NCBI RefSeq assembly: GCF_000696095.1
Contig: NZ_BAYX01000008.1
Coordinates: forward strand, 186,001 to 250,000
Direction of reading: 5' to 3'
Origin: Rhizobium rhizogenes NBRC 13257
GTDB lineage: Bacteria > Pseudomonadota > Alphaproteobacteria > Rhizobiales > Rhizobiaceae
Length of the DNA: 64,000 nucleotides
This document shows positions 42,947 to 52,149 of this stretch, in pieces. The number at the start of each line of letters is the position of its first letter. Position 1 is the stretch's first letter. The translations under genes were made by a program, and so were the position numbers. The notes below the pieces were generated by a model, which saw nothing but the letters and a program-made list of their open reading frames with translations, searched no databases and was not told the DNA's origin.

Positions 42947-44023
42947 ATGGCGACGATCCTGCAATCGACCAAAGCCTATGAAAGCTGGATGCGGGCACAG
43001 CTCGGCGCCGATCTGGTGGTGGCCGATCTCGAGAAGAAGTACAAGAAGATGAAGAGTGGCGGCTTCGTCTTCCTGCGCGCCACCTATTGGCGCTGGGCCG
43101 AGACCATCTTCGACATCTGCCCCGACCTTGCGGATGCGCCGCAAGTACTGGCGATCGGCGACACACATCTGGAAAATTTCGGCACCTGGCGCGACGAGGA
43201 GGGGCGACTGGTCTGGGGCGTCAACGATTTCGACGATGCCGCGACCATGCCGTATATGCTCGACCTGGTGCGGCTGGCGGCGAGCGCGATCCTGGCGCGC
43301 GGCGATGACGGCCCGACGCCGCGTGTCATCGCCGATGCGATTCTGGGCGGCTATCGGCGCGGCCTGCAGAAGCCCTCGGCGGTTATTCTGGAGCGTGACT
43401 ACAAATGGTTGCGCAACGCGGTGATCCTGTCGAACGCCGAGCGCAAGGCATTCTGGGATAAGTTTCGTGACCTGCCGCCGACGGCCAAACCGGTGCCGGA
43501 GCCTTATCTCGATGCTCTGCGACGGTCGCTGCCGGACCCGACACTGACCTTCGTCCCCAAACCGCGCACCGCCGGCACGGGCAGCCTCGGCCGCCCGCGT
43601 TTCGTCGCCGATGTCGAATGGCGCGGCGGGCCGGTGCTGCGTGAGGTCAAGGCGCTTGCCCAATCCGCCTGGTCGCTGCGGCATAATCCATCGGACACGG
43701 CAATCCATACGGGCGTCATCGCCGCCGGCCGGACGCGTTCTCCCGATCCGCGTTATCAAGTAAAGGGCAAACTATTGGTTCGCCGCCTGTCGCCGAACAG
43801 CCGAAAGATCGAAGTCTTGGGCGATGCGCAGATCCTGCTGTCGTCCGATATGCTCGACCTGATGGGCTTCGAGATCGCCAATTGCCAGGCCGACAACGCC
43901 TCGCACATTCCGGGGGTCTTGGCCGATCTCGACAAGCGCGGTGGCGATTGGCTGAGGATCTCAGCCAAGGCGGCGGCTACGGCGATTAGCGCGGAGCAGG
44001 CGGAGTTTGCCAAGCGGTGGTGA
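42947..44023 (+). CDS. DUF2252-family protein
   Basis: 358 residues. The kinase-like blocks AIGDTHLENFGTWRDEEG and GVNDFDDAATMPYMLDLVR are the family's diagnostic motifs, resembling the catalytic loop and DFD of aminoglycoside-type phosphotransferases. Substrate unknown. Alone on its strand between minus-strand genes. Confidence 0.9.
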   Translation: MATILQSTKAYESWMRAQLGADLVVADLEKKYKKMKSGGFVFLRATYWRWAETIFDICPDLADAPQVLAIGDTHLENFGTWRDEEGRLVWGVNDFDDAATMPYMLDLVRLAASAILARGDDGPTPRVIADAILGGYRRGLQKPSAVILERDYKWLRNAVILSNAERKAFWDKFRDLPPTAKPVPEPYLDALRRSLPDPTLTFVPKPRTAGTGSLGRPRFVADVEWRGGPVLREVKALAQSAWSLRHNPSDTAIHTGVIAAGRTRSPDPRYQVKGKLLVRRLSPNSRKIEVLGDAQILLSSDMLDLMGFEIANCQADNASHIPGVLADLDKRGGDWLRISAKAAATAISAEQAEFAKRW

Positions 44024-44051
44024 AGTGGATGCGGGGCCAACGTCGCATGCC

Positions 44052-45137
44052 TCAGCCACGCCCGATCCGCACAATATGCTGGTCCCAGGCCACATCGCTG
44101 CGCTGCCCCAGAAACTCGCCGCGATAGGACGACACCGCGAACCCATGTTCTGCCGGCGCGATCCCCGCCGCATCCGCTACGCTCTCGACCTTCAGCACCG
44201 CCCCGGTCTTCGCGTCCAGCGTCACGGAGGTGCCTTCGACCGGCGATGTCACGCCGACGAGGTTGTCGGCGCGGTTGACGGCGATGGCGCCGACATAGTT
44301 GCCGAGCGCGCGGGTGGTGTCTTCTGGCAGGGGGACGAAGGTCAGATCCTCGCCCTTGGCGAAATGGCCGACGAGCGGCGGCAGGTCGTTGCGGCGGCCT
44401 TCGTACTGGCAGGCGAACCAGATGCGGCCGGTGGCGTCGATATCGACGTGCCGGGTGGAGACCTGGGCGTATTGTGGCGGCAGGGCATGCTTTTCGATCA
44501 GCCGGCCCGTTGCCGCGTCGATCAGCGTCAGCGACGGCTCCATGTGGTCGAGATTGAGCTTGGTGCGCCCGAAATCCGGATGCGTCTCGATACCGCCATT
44601 GGCGACGATCAGCAGCTTGCCGTCGTCCGAAACGGTCATGTCGTGCGGCCCGGTGCCGTAGGTCTCGTATTCGCCGATGCGGGTAAAGCGGTTGCGGGCG
44701 TCGTAGATGCCGATCATGCCCTTGTTGGCGTCGAAATCGTTCTCGCTGGCATAGAGCAGCTTACCGTCAGGCGAAAACGTGCCGTGACCGTAGAAATGCC
44801 GACCCTCGCGCGCGGTGATGACGATAGGCTCGCCCTTGGTCCAGGGATCGAAGATCATCGCATAGGTGCCGGGCCGGCGGGCAAAGGCGACGGTCTTGCC
44901 GGTCGCCTTCGAAAAGGCCATGCCGTGGGCGCGGGCGGGCAGGGCTATCAGGTCGATAATCTTACCGCGTTCGGTGACTGTCGCGACGGCAAAGGAGCCG
45001 TCAGCGGCGCGCATGCCGGAGGCGTAGACCGCGTCGGCCCGCTCCAGCGCCATCAGCGCGCCGGGTTTCAGGGCTGCCAGAAAGGTCAGCCCCGCCGCCT
45101 TGACGAAGGCCCTGCGGTCGATCAGCGCGCTCCGCAT
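44052..45137 (-). CDS. DUF1513-family exported beta-propeller protein
   Basis: 361 residues. The N-terminus IDRRAFVKAAGLTFLAAL is a twin-arginine signal. Repeats such as HGMAFSKATGKTVAFARRPG, GTFSPDGKLLYASEN and VSDDGKLLIVANGG form a WD/YVTN-like propeller. The family is last in operons of imelysins and di-haem cytochromes for iron uptake. Its ATG is 5 bases past the preceding imelysin stop. Confidence 0.9.
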   Translation of the reverse strand: MRSALIDRRAFVKAAGLTFLAALKPGALMALERADAVYASGMRAADGSFAVATVTERGKIIDLIALPARAHGMAFSKATGKTVAFARRPGTYAMIFDPWTKGEPIVITAREGRHFYGHGTFSPDGKLLYASENDFDANKGMIGIYDARNRFTRIGEYETYGTGPHDMTVSDDGKLLIVANGGIETHPDFGRTKLNLDHMEPSLTLIDAATGRLIEKHALPPQYAQVSTRHVDIDATGRIWFACQYEGRRNDLPPLVGHFAKGEDLTFVPLPEDTTRALGNYVGAIAVNRADNLVGVTSPVEGTSVTLDAKTGAVLKVESVADAAGIAPAEHGFAVSSYRGEFLGQRSDVAWDQHIVRIGRG

Positions 45138-45142
45138 CGCCG

Positions 45143-46264
45143 TCAGTCTCCGTCGGCGAAGGAGAAGCCGGCGGAAAGGCCGATCGCGCCGCCGTAGTTG
45201 TCGCTGAAGCCGGTGGTGAGGTCGCGGGTGTCGGCAAGCAGTCTGTCGATCTTGGCACGGTCGGCGTCGCTTGCGATCGCCGCGTCGATATCGGGATTGA
45301 TCGTCGGTGCGGTGGCGATCAGCTTGTCGAGAAGCGCGTCGATCTTGCCGGCCATGTCGCGCTTGTCGGCGGGCAGGAGGTCGGCCATCCCAGCCTTTTC
45401 CCAGAGCGCCTTCAGCCCTTCGAGATTGGCGATGAGCGAGGTCCAGGTGTTGCCGGAGCGCCAGTAGATCGCCATTTTCGGCCGCGCTGCCGCCGGATCG
45501 CCCTTGTAGAAGGTTTCCAGCCGCTGGTCGCGCACGTTGCCGGCACCATGAACGAGGATGCCGAGCAGCGCCGTCACCGCCTCCTTGTTGTCCATGAATT
45601 CTTCGCTGTCCTTGCCGGGGTTCTTCCAGGACTTCTGCACGCCGTTCGGATCATCCCATTCGTCGGCGATTTCCTTGGAGACATTCTCGATATTGCCGGC
45701 AATGGCAGCGCCATAGCGGCAACGGAAGCCCTGCTTCTCGGAGCTGAGAACGCTGGAGCCGTTGCCATAGAGCACATATTCCAGCGCCGTCATGCTCATC
45801 AGCGCCACGCTCTTGCCGGCGACGGCCTCGACGGTGGTGTCGTGCTCGTCGGCCTTGGCGATCAGCGCCTGTACCTGCTTCAAACCAACGCCCTTGCGGT
45901 CGGGGTAGAAGAGGATGTGCTCGAAGCGGTTCTTTTCGATGATCGGCCCGGTCTGCACGATCTCGATGCGCGACCAGCTCTTTACCGTATCGCCGAAGGC
46001 GGAGTGGGCAGCGGAAAGGCTTGCCGCGGACGGATCGGCGCAAAGCGCCTTCATTGCGGTCGTCAGCTTCGAGGCGCTGTCATGAACGGCGCGGTAACCG
46101 GGGCGGATGACGTCGTCGATTGCCTTCTGCATCACTCCCGGCACGGCCGCCTCGTTCAGGCCGGCGCCGTTGGTCGTTGCCTCCTGGGCGCCGGCAGGCA
46201 GTGCCGTGAGGCTAAGAAGGAGGCTTGCGGCAAGCGGCTTGGCAAGGGATGTCCAGGGGCGCAT
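45143..46264 (-). CDS. Imelysin-family exported protein (second copy)
   Basis: 373 residues with a signal peptide (to LPAGAQE, about residue 27). The imelysin (peptidase M75) domain shows ALMSMTALEYVLYGNG, the site equivalent to the GxHxxE motif but with His replaced, and a helical bundle core. These proteins bind iron or haem at the cell surface. Its ATG shares one base with the stop of the di-haem cytochrome gene (TGATG). Confidence 0.88.
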   Translation of the reverse strand: MRPWTSLAKPLAASLLLSLTALPAGAQEATTNGAGLNEAAVPGVMQKAIDDVIRPGYRAVHDSASKLTTAMKALCADPSAASLSAAHSAFGDTVKSWSRIEIVQTGPIIEKNRFEHILFYPDRKGVGLKQVQALIAKADEHDTTVEAVAGKSVALMSMTALEYVLYGNGSSVLSSEKQGFRCRYGAAIAGNIENVSKEIADEWDDPNGVQKSWKNPGKDSEEFMDNKEAVTALLGILVHGAGNVRDQRLETFYKGDPAAARPKMAIYWRSGNTWTSLIANLEGLKALWEKAGMADLLPADKRDMAGKIDALLDKLIATAPTINPDIDAAIASDADRAKIDRLLADTRDLTTGFSDNYGGAIGLSAGFSFADGD

Positions 46265-47823
46265 CAGAGAGACTCCAGAAAGTTGATGAGGGCTTGCCTG
46301 TCGTCCGGCGGCAGGTTTGTGAAGGTATTGCGGGCTTTCTCCGCCTCTCCCCCATGCCAGAGGATGGCTTCGGTCAATGTGTGGGCGCGGCCGTCGTGCA
46401 GGTAGGCTTGCCGACCGCTCACCGTCTGCGTCAGGCCTATACCCCAGAGTGGTGGCGTGCGCCAATCGCGGCCGGATGCCACACCCACCGGCTGGCCGTC
46501 CGAGAGGCCGTCGCCCATGTCGTGCAGCAGGAAATCGGAATAGGGCCAGATCAGCTGGAAGGCTTGAGCCTTGTCCTTGCCGTCGCTGCCCTTGAGATCG
46601 TCGCGCGTGACGAATTTCGGCGTATGGCAGGCGGGACAACCGGATTGATAGAACATGTCCTTGCCGCGCAGCACATCGGGAAAGCTCGCCTTGCGGCGGG
46701 CGGGCACGGCGAGGTTTTCCGAGTAGAAGGTGACGAGATCGAGGATCGGCCCCGGAGCCTCCGTATCGCCGAGGCGCTTCTGCACGCCGGTCGGCATGGA
46801 GAGGCATTTCGGCTGCTTGACCGTGCAATCGCCATAGGGATCCGGCCGGTCGGGGGTGGAAATGCCGATATCGGCGGAGAACGCGCTGGCCACCTGATCG
46901 CGCACGCTCGCATTCTGCGCTTTCCAGCCGAAGCGGCCGAGCGCAAGTTCGCCGGTACGATGATCACGGACGATGGCGGCGCGGCCGCGAATGCCGTCGC
47001 CGTCTTTGTCATCCGGATCGGCATGGGCGAGGATATCGGCTTCCGGAATGGATTCGATGAGACCAAGGCCGATCATCGGCGGCGCGATGCGTGCCGAGAG
47101 CGTCGTCGTCTCGCCGAGGGGGCCATAGGCAAGGTCGGCCAAGGCATAATGCGGCTTGCGCAGAGTAATGATCTCGCCGCCCGAAAGCGTCACCGTCTCC
47201 TCGGAATAGCTGACGGCCACCTTGCCCTCGGCGGCAAGGCCCGGCACGGCGAGATCCTGCAATTGCGCGCCATAGGTAGCGTCGGGGAAGTTGATCGCCT
47301 TGAACTCCCGAAGCGCCTGTTCCTCCTCCGGCGTGATCGCCGGCCGTGCCAGGCGCAGCACCATCGATGTGGCGGCGGTTCCCGCCGCATCAGGCGGATG
47401 GCCGCGACCGTCGCGGATGTGACAGCTCTGGCAGGAACGGGCGTTGAACAGCGGGCCTAGCCCGTCTGAGGCTTGCGTGGAGGAGGGGGCGGAAACCCAA
47501 AGCTTGCGGAAAAGCGCATTGCCGAGATGGAAATTCTCTTCGCGCTCGAGGCCAAGATTGGCCGAGGGCTGCGAGAAGATATCGCGGCTGACAGGAGCGA
47601 TCGTCGTGGTCGCGCCGCTCTCCATCGCCTCATAGGGCTCGGCTTTGGAGAAATCCGCAGTCGGCCGGGTAATGTCCTGCACCCGCTTTAGCTGTTCGGG
47701 GGAAAGATCGGTGCGGACGGACGGAAAATTCAGAATCTCCGCTGCGGCCAGGGTGATGGAAAAAACCAAAAAACCCGCGACGAAGGCGGGCAGGAGGGCG
47801 CGGCGAGCCGGAATGCGGGTCAT
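46264..47823 (-). CDS. Di-haem cytochrome c (DUF1111, thiol oxidoreductase-like)
   Basis: 519 residues with signal peptide (to about 28, TLAAAEIL). Two haem c sites are visible, CQSCH (about residue 134) and CPACH (about residue 397), which define the DUF1111 family, distantly like MauG/CcpA di-haem peroxidases. It lies between the two imelysins and likely passes electrons in periplasmic iron reduction or oxidation. Its own stop overlaps the second imelysin start. Confidence 0.92.
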   Translation of the reverse strand: MTRIPARRALLPAFVAGFLVFSITLAAAEILNFPSVRTDLSPEQLKRVQDITRPTADFSKAEPYEAMESGATTTIAPVSRDIFSQPSANLGLEREENFHLGNALFRKLWVSAPSSTQASDGLGPLFNARSCQSCHIRDGRGHPPDAAGTAATSMVLRLARPAITPEEEQALREFKAINFPDATYGAQLQDLAVPGLAAEGKVAVSYSEETVTLSGGEIITLRKPHYALADLAYGPLGETTTLSARIAPPMIGLGLIESIPEADILAHADPDDKDGDGIRGRAAIVRDHRTGELALGRFGWKAQNASVRDQVASAFSADIGISTPDRPDPYGDCTVKQPKCLSMPTGVQKRLGDTEAPGPILDLVTFYSENLAVPARRKASFPDVLRGKDMFYQSGCPACHTPKFVTRDDLKGSDGKDKAQAFQLIWPYSDFLLHDMGDGLSDGQPVGVASGRDWRTPPLWGIGLTQTVSGRQAYLHDGRAHTLTEAILWHGGEAEKARNTFTNLPPDDRQALINFLESL

Positions 47824-47868
47824 ATGTGTCGGAGCGGCAGCGCTTGAGACGCTGCCGCTCTCCCTTAC

Positions 47869-49146
47869 TTACTTCTTGAAGACAGCGTTAGGATTATCCA
47901 GGCTGTCCGAGCCTTCAAGCTTGATCGTGCCGAGATCGAGAGCGGCGACGACGCGCTGAATGCTCTTCGTCTGGTCGAGCAGGCCGTCGATCGCCTTCTG
48001 TACGGTGGCGTTGCCGACCGTGTTGCCTTCGCCGATCATCTGGTCGTACTTCTCGACCGTTTCGCCGCGATGAACCATCGCCTTCATGGCATCGAGCGTG
48101 GCGTTGAGCTTGGTTTCGACTTCCTTGTCGAGCGCCTTGTCCTTGGCGGCGACCAGGTCGTGCAGCGACGGACCCTTCAGCTTCTTGCCGTCGATGCGCG
48201 TATAGTTGCCGTTATAGGCGGCAGCGATACCGATGGCGTCGTTGTTGTGCGAGTTGTAGGTGTTATCCGAGAAGCAATCATGCTCTTCTTCCGGATCATG
48301 CAGCAGCAGGCCGAGCTTCATGCGCTCGCCGGCGAGTTCGCCGTAGGAGAGCGAGCCCATGCCGGTCAGGATGGCGGCAAGGCCAGCCTTCGGATCGGCT
48401 TCGACATGCTTGGTGGCTTCGCCATCCGGCGTCCACTTTTCGGTCATTTCCTGCAGGTCGGAGACGAGCAGGGTGGAGGCTGACTTCAGATATTCGGCGC
48501 GGCGGTCGCAATTGCCGTGCGTGCAATTCTTCAGGTCGTAGTCGGTGGCGGGACGTTCGCCAGCGCCGGGACCGGTGCCGTGCAGGTCCTGACCCCAGAG
48601 CAGGAATTCGATGGCGTGATAACCGGTCGCGACATTGGCTTCGACGCCGCCGGCCTGATGCAGCGTGCCCGAGAGGAATTCCGGCGTCAGATGCGAGGTG
48701 TCGACATCCTTGCCGTTGATCTTGATCGTCTTGTTGGCAATGACATTGGCGACATAGAGCGAATTCTCGTCGCTCTCGGTGCCGTAGGAGGCGTCGACAT
48801 AATCGATCAGGCCTTCATCCAGCGGCCAGGAGTTTACCTTGCCTTCCCAGTCGTCGACGATCGGATTGCCGAAGCGGTAAACTTCCGACTGCTGATAGGG
48901 AACACGCGCCTTGATCCAGGCGGCCTGGGCAGCCTTCAGCGTCTTGTCGCTGGGATTGGCAAGCAGGGCATCGATGGCCTTGTCGAGCGCCTTGGCTGTG
49001 ATCAGCGAGTCCTCATATTTAGCATGCGCGACTTCGGCATAGTGCTTGATGATGGCGGCCGGCTCAGGAGCCTTGGCGAGCACTGGGACGGCTGATGTCG
49101 CAACGGCCAGCGCCAAAGCGGCGGCTAAATTGATTTTCAATTTCAT
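47869..49146 (-). CDS. irpA: Imelysin-family iron-regulated protein (IrpA-like)
   Basis: 425 residues with signal peptide (to about 24, PVLAKAP). The active-site-like motif GYHAIEFLLWGQDLHG (H-x2-E) is complete, unlike the second imelysin. PYQQSEVYRFGNPIVDDWEGKVNSWPLDEG and C-terminal repeats fit the IrpA branch. First gene of the iron operon. Confidence 0.93.
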   Translation of the reverse strand: MKLKINLAAALALAVATSAVPVLAKAPEPAAIIKHYAEVAHAKYEDSLITAKALDKAIDALLANPSDKTLKAAQAAWIKARVPYQQSEVYRFGNPIVDDWEGKVNSWPLDEGLIDYVDASYGTESDENSLYVANVIANKTIKINGKDVDTSHLTPEFLSGTLHQAGGVEANVATGYHAIEFLLWGQDLHGTGPGAGERPATDYDLKNCTHGNCDRRAEYLKSASTLLVSDLQEMTEKWTPDGEATKHVEADPKAGLAAILTGMGSLSYGELAGERMKLGLLLHDPEEEHDCFSDNTYNSHNNDAIGIAAAYNGNYTRIDGKKLKGPSLHDLVAAKDKALDKEVETKLNATLDAMKAMVHRGETVEKYDQMIGEGNTVGNATVQKAIDGLLDQTKSIQRVVAALDLGTIKLEGSDSLDNPNAVFKK

Positions 49147-49193
49147 GTTCCCTCTCCTATGACGGCTGGGGCACCGTCAAAAACTTGGCGATT

Positions 49194-49238
49194 GGTGTCA
49201 TGTATTAAAAATAAACTGGTGTCAAACGCTCTAGTTTG
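49194..49238. promoter_or_regulatory. Candidate promoter/operator of the imelysin operon
   Basis: On the minus strand TTGACA (complement of 49220-49225) is followed by an AT-rich run. CAAAC-N6-GTTTG (49223-49238) overlaps that hexamer, and GGTGTCA is repeated at 49194-49200 and 49218-49224. I found no clear Irr (ICE) or RirA (IRO) box, so iron control is inferred from gene content. Confidence 0.45.
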
Positions 49239-49364
49239 TGACGATTTTCGAAGATAGGAAATTACCGATTCAGGTCCCGTCAATGGAATAGATTTGCTTG
49301 AAAAAGTGGCAGATACAGTTCAAAAAATAGGCAAGTTGAGTCCAATCGAGTCTTCAAGCCCTCC

Positions 49365-49868
49365 ATGCATCGCCATTTCAAGCATTTCATTCACCGTCAT
49401 GAGCCGGAAGGCCACTGGCACGGACATCTGAAATCCGGAATCGGCGCGGTTACGGGCATGGTCGCGGTCGGCGGTCTGACGATTGCGACCGGCATTCCGC
49501 TGCTGATCGCACCCTTCGGCGCGACGGCCGTCCTGATCTTTGGCCAGCCGAAAAGTCCGTTGGCGCAGCCGGCCAATGTGCTTGGCGGTTATCTCCTGGC
49601 GGCACTGGTCGGCAGCCTTGCCATGGCGCTGTTTCCGGGTCTCTGGTGGGCGGCGGCCATTGCCGTCGGCCTTGCCATCGCCGGTATGCTGATGCTGCGG
49701 GTCACACATCCGCCCGCGGGTGCTGTGCCGTTGGTGGCGCTGGGCTCGCATCTGTCGGCCTGGACGCTGTTTACGGTGGTCGGTCTCGGCGGCCTGCTCT
49801 TGATCGCCATCGCCGTGCTGCATCATCACATCCCGCCGAAACAGCAATATCCGCTGCGGGCGGAATGA
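49365..49868 (+). CDS. HPP-family membrane protein
   Basis: 167 residues, four membrane segments. THPPAGAVPLVAL contains the HPP motif, and LIAPFGATAVLIFGQPKSPLAQPANVLGG is the usual second block. Family function is uncertain; a nitrite or anion transport role has been proposed in plastids. N-terminus is His-rich (MHRHFKHFIHRHEPEGHWHGH), which may bind metal. Faces away from the imelysin operon. Confidence 0.9.
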   Translation: MHRHFKHFIHRHEPEGHWHGHLKSGIGAVTGMVAVGGLTIATGIPLLIAPFGATAVLIFGQPKSPLAQPANVLGGYLLAALVGSLAMALFPGLWWAAAIAVGLAIAGMLMLRVTHPPAGAVPLVALGSHLSAWTLFTVVGLGGLLLIAIAVLHHHIPPKQQYPLRAE

Positions 49869-49874
49869 ACTTCC

Positions 49875-51164
49875 TTACTGCTTGCGCTGCAGGCGGCAGA
49901 AGAAGAAGCCGTCGGTGTCGGTCGATGCCGGCGTCAGCGTGATGGTCTTGCCATCCGAGGAGCGCGGCTTCGGCGCGTCGTTGCCGAACAGCTTTTCCCA
50001 GGAACTCAGTGCCTCGACCACCTCGAACTCCGGATTGTTGGCGGCGAAGCGGTTGACCTGCGTTTCGTTTTCGTCCGGCAGGACCGAGCAGGTGACATAG
50101 AGCAGCATGCCGCCCGGGCGAACGAATTCGCCGGCCTGGGCCAGCGCTTCCTGCTGCTGGCTGATGCGTTCGTCGAGGTTCTTTTGCGTCAGCCGCCATT
50201 TCGTATCGGGACGGCGGCGCCAGGTGCCGGTGCCGGTGCAGGGCGCGTCGACCAGCACCTTGTCGAATTTGCCGCGCAGGGCGAGCAGAGCGTTGCGCTC
50301 GTCGTGAACCTGGACATTGCGGGTGCCGGCGCGCTTCAATCGCTCGATGATCGGCGCGAGCCGCCGACGATCGGTATCATAGGCGTGGACCTGGCCCTTA
50401 TTGTGCATCGCCGCCGACATGGCGAGCGTCTTGCCACCGCCGCCGGCGCAATAGTCGAGCACCTGGTCGCCCTCCTGCGGCAGGACAAGATCGGCAACGA
50501 TCTGCGAACCCTCGTCCTGAACCTCGAACCAGCCCTTCTGGAAGGAAAGCTCGGCGGTGACGTTCGGCAGGCGTGACGCGCCTTCGCCGGCGGGAATGCG
50601 GATGCCGTTGCGGGCGATCTTCGAGGCTTGCGCTCCGGCGCGCTCCAGCGCCTTGACCGCCTTGTCGCGGCTGGCCTTCAGCGCGTTGGCGCGCAGGTCG
50701 AGCGTCGGCCGCTCGGCCAGCGCCTGTGCCTCGGCCAACCAGCTATCGCCAAAGGCCTGTTGGAAGGAATGTTCGACCCATTCGGGGATATCGCCCTGGA
50801 TATGGCGGGGTGCGTCGCCGAGCTTGCGGGCGGCAAAGGCGGTGAGCGCCTCGGCGCTCGGCGCTTCCGGCGCGAATTTGTCGCCATCGAGTTCGGCGGC
50901 CAGCGCCTCGGGCGTCAGGCCCCATTGGCGGAAGAGGACGGCATGGGCAAGTGCGGATGGGCTGTCGTCACCCATCAGCCAGGCATGCGACAGCCGCATG
51001 CGCAGGGCGTCGTAGACGATGTTGCCGATCGCGGCCCGGTCGCCGGAGCCGGCGAAGCGATGGGCAAGCCCCCAATCCTTCAGGGCGTCGGCCACCGGTC
51101 GCTTGCGCGTTTCGATATCGGCAAGAACTTCGATGGCACCCTGCAGCCGGCCGCCCAAACGCAT
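49875..51164 (-). CDS. rsmB: RsmB-family 16S rRNA (cytosine-C5) methyltransferase
   Basis: 429 residues. The N-terminal half has an RNA-binding NusB-like region (about 15-140). The SAM site is VLDYCAGGGGKTLAMSAAMHNKGQVHAYD. Catalytic cysteines are in VDAPCTGTGTWRRRPDTKW (motif IV) and LYVTCSVLPDENE (motif VI). Probably methylates 16S C967; RsmF-type alternatives cannot be excluded. It ends 6 bases from the convergent HPP gene. Confidence 0.9.
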   Translation of the reverse strand: MRLGGRLQGAIEVLADIETRKRPVADALKDWGLAHRFAGSGDRAAIGNIVYDALRMRLSHAWLMGDDSPSALAHAVLFRQWGLTPEALAAELDGDKFAPEAPSAEALTAFAARKLGDAPRHIQGDIPEWVEHSFQQAFGDSWLAEAQALAERPTLDLRANALKASRDKAVKALERAGAQASKIARNGIRIPAGEGASRLPNVTAELSFQKGWFEVQDEGSQIVADLVLPQEGDQVLDYCAGGGGKTLAMSAAMHNKGQVHAYDTDRRRLAPIIERLKRAGTRNVQVHDERNALLALRGKFDKVLVDAPCTGTGTWRRRPDTKWRLTQKNLDERISQQQEALAQAGEFVRPGGMLLYVTCSVLPDENETQVNRFAANNPEFEVVEALSSWEKLFGNDAPKPRSSDGKTITLTPASTDTDGFFFCRLQRKQ

Positions 51165-51383
51165 TCACTACTCTCCTGCTTGGCGCATGGCCCCGAACAT
51201 CACGATCGATAGTCGTAAAGGTTCATGCGCGCATCATGATGTCGCTGACACCTCATCAATCCGCACGAAGATATAGCACATGGCGGCAGATTATTGAGAC
51301 GTCTCAACCGCGTGGTAGCCGCGATTGACGGAGAGAGCAAGCATTACGCCAAAACGCCGGATCGTTACCGGCGAATTCGCGGA

Positions 51384-51752
51384 TTATCTGGAAGCGACGA
51401 TTTCGTAGCAGACCTTGGCCGTGCCGGAGGAAACCATGCCGATATCCTGTGCGGCTGCACGGGAAAGATCGAGTACCCGGCCCCGAATGAAAGGTCCGCG
51501 ATCATTGATGCGAACGACGACGCTGCGGCCGTTATTGCGGTTGGTGACCTTCAGGCGTGTGCCGAAGGCAAGCGAGCGATGAGCGGCAGTAAGACGAGAG
51601 GAACTCATCCGTTCCCCGGAAGCAGTCTTGGTGGTTCCGCCGTACCATGATGCGCCCCCGCATCCCGTTGCTGCAAATGCATCCGTAGAAAGGAAAGCAA
51701 AAGAGGCGGATATAGTCGCGGCGATCGCAATAGCACGATTGATTTTCTTCAA
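51384..51752 (-). CDS. RlpA-like double-psi beta-barrel protein
   Basis: 122 residues with signal peptide (to about 27, DAFAATG). The DPBB domain shows ASWYGGTTKTASGERM, SLAFGTRLKVTNRNNGRSVVVRINDRGPF and GRVLDLSRAAAQDIGM. Probably a septal lytic transglycosylase relative, but with no SPOR domain and no lipobox, so a minimal RlpA. Start taken as TTG 51752 (GAGGG upstream); TTG 51773 is less likely. Confidence 0.9.
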   Translation of the reverse strand: MKKINRAIAIAATISASFAFLSTDAFAATGCGGASWYGGTTKTASGERMSSSRLTAAHRSLAFGTRLKVTNRNNGRSVVVRINDRGPFIRGRVLDLSRAAAQDIGMVSSGTAKVCYEIVASR

Positions 51753-51773
51753 ACCGATTTTTCCCTCAAGCAA

Positions 51774-52149
51774 TTGAACTTGCGCCCGGTAGGCGGTGCG
51801 GGCTTAAATCGGGCGAAAAATGGCGAAAAAGTGCCTCTACAGATCACGGAATATTACAGACTGTAACATTTGTGATTCAGGGCAATTAATATGACAAGGT
51901 GTCGAAAAAGTCAGATCTTGGAAAAAACCTAATGGAATCAGTTAAAAACTGAATAAATTTTCTTGGACCATCGGCGCCATACGAAAGATCACGAAAATCG
52001 GAAAAATAATTTTCCGACTTTGCCATAATCGCTGCCGCATTTGTGCAATTTTAGAGATCGTTAACCACAAATGCGGAGAAAATTGAACTAGGCAGGGTGG
52101 CTTGGTAGGAATTTTCGTGCGAAATGGCTGGGAAAATTCGAGGCTTTGC
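51774..52149. other. 376-base AT-rich gene-free region with four perfect inverted repeats
   Basis: No credible ORF. Inverted repeats: TTACAG-A-CTGTAA (51854-51866), TCAGTT-AAA-AACTGA (51938-51952), TCGGAAAA-ATAA-TTTTCCGA (51998-52017), and CCGCATTTGTG-N20-CACAAATGCGG (52035-52076). None ends in a clean T-tract. It lies upstream of rlpA and downstream of the epimerase gene, both minus strand. Confidence 0.65.

Noticed and set aside
49147..49364. RirA (IRO) or Irr (ICE) box before the imelysin operon
   Set aside because: Scanned by eye for TGA-N9-TCA and for TTTAGAA-type palindromes; no convincing match, so not annotated.
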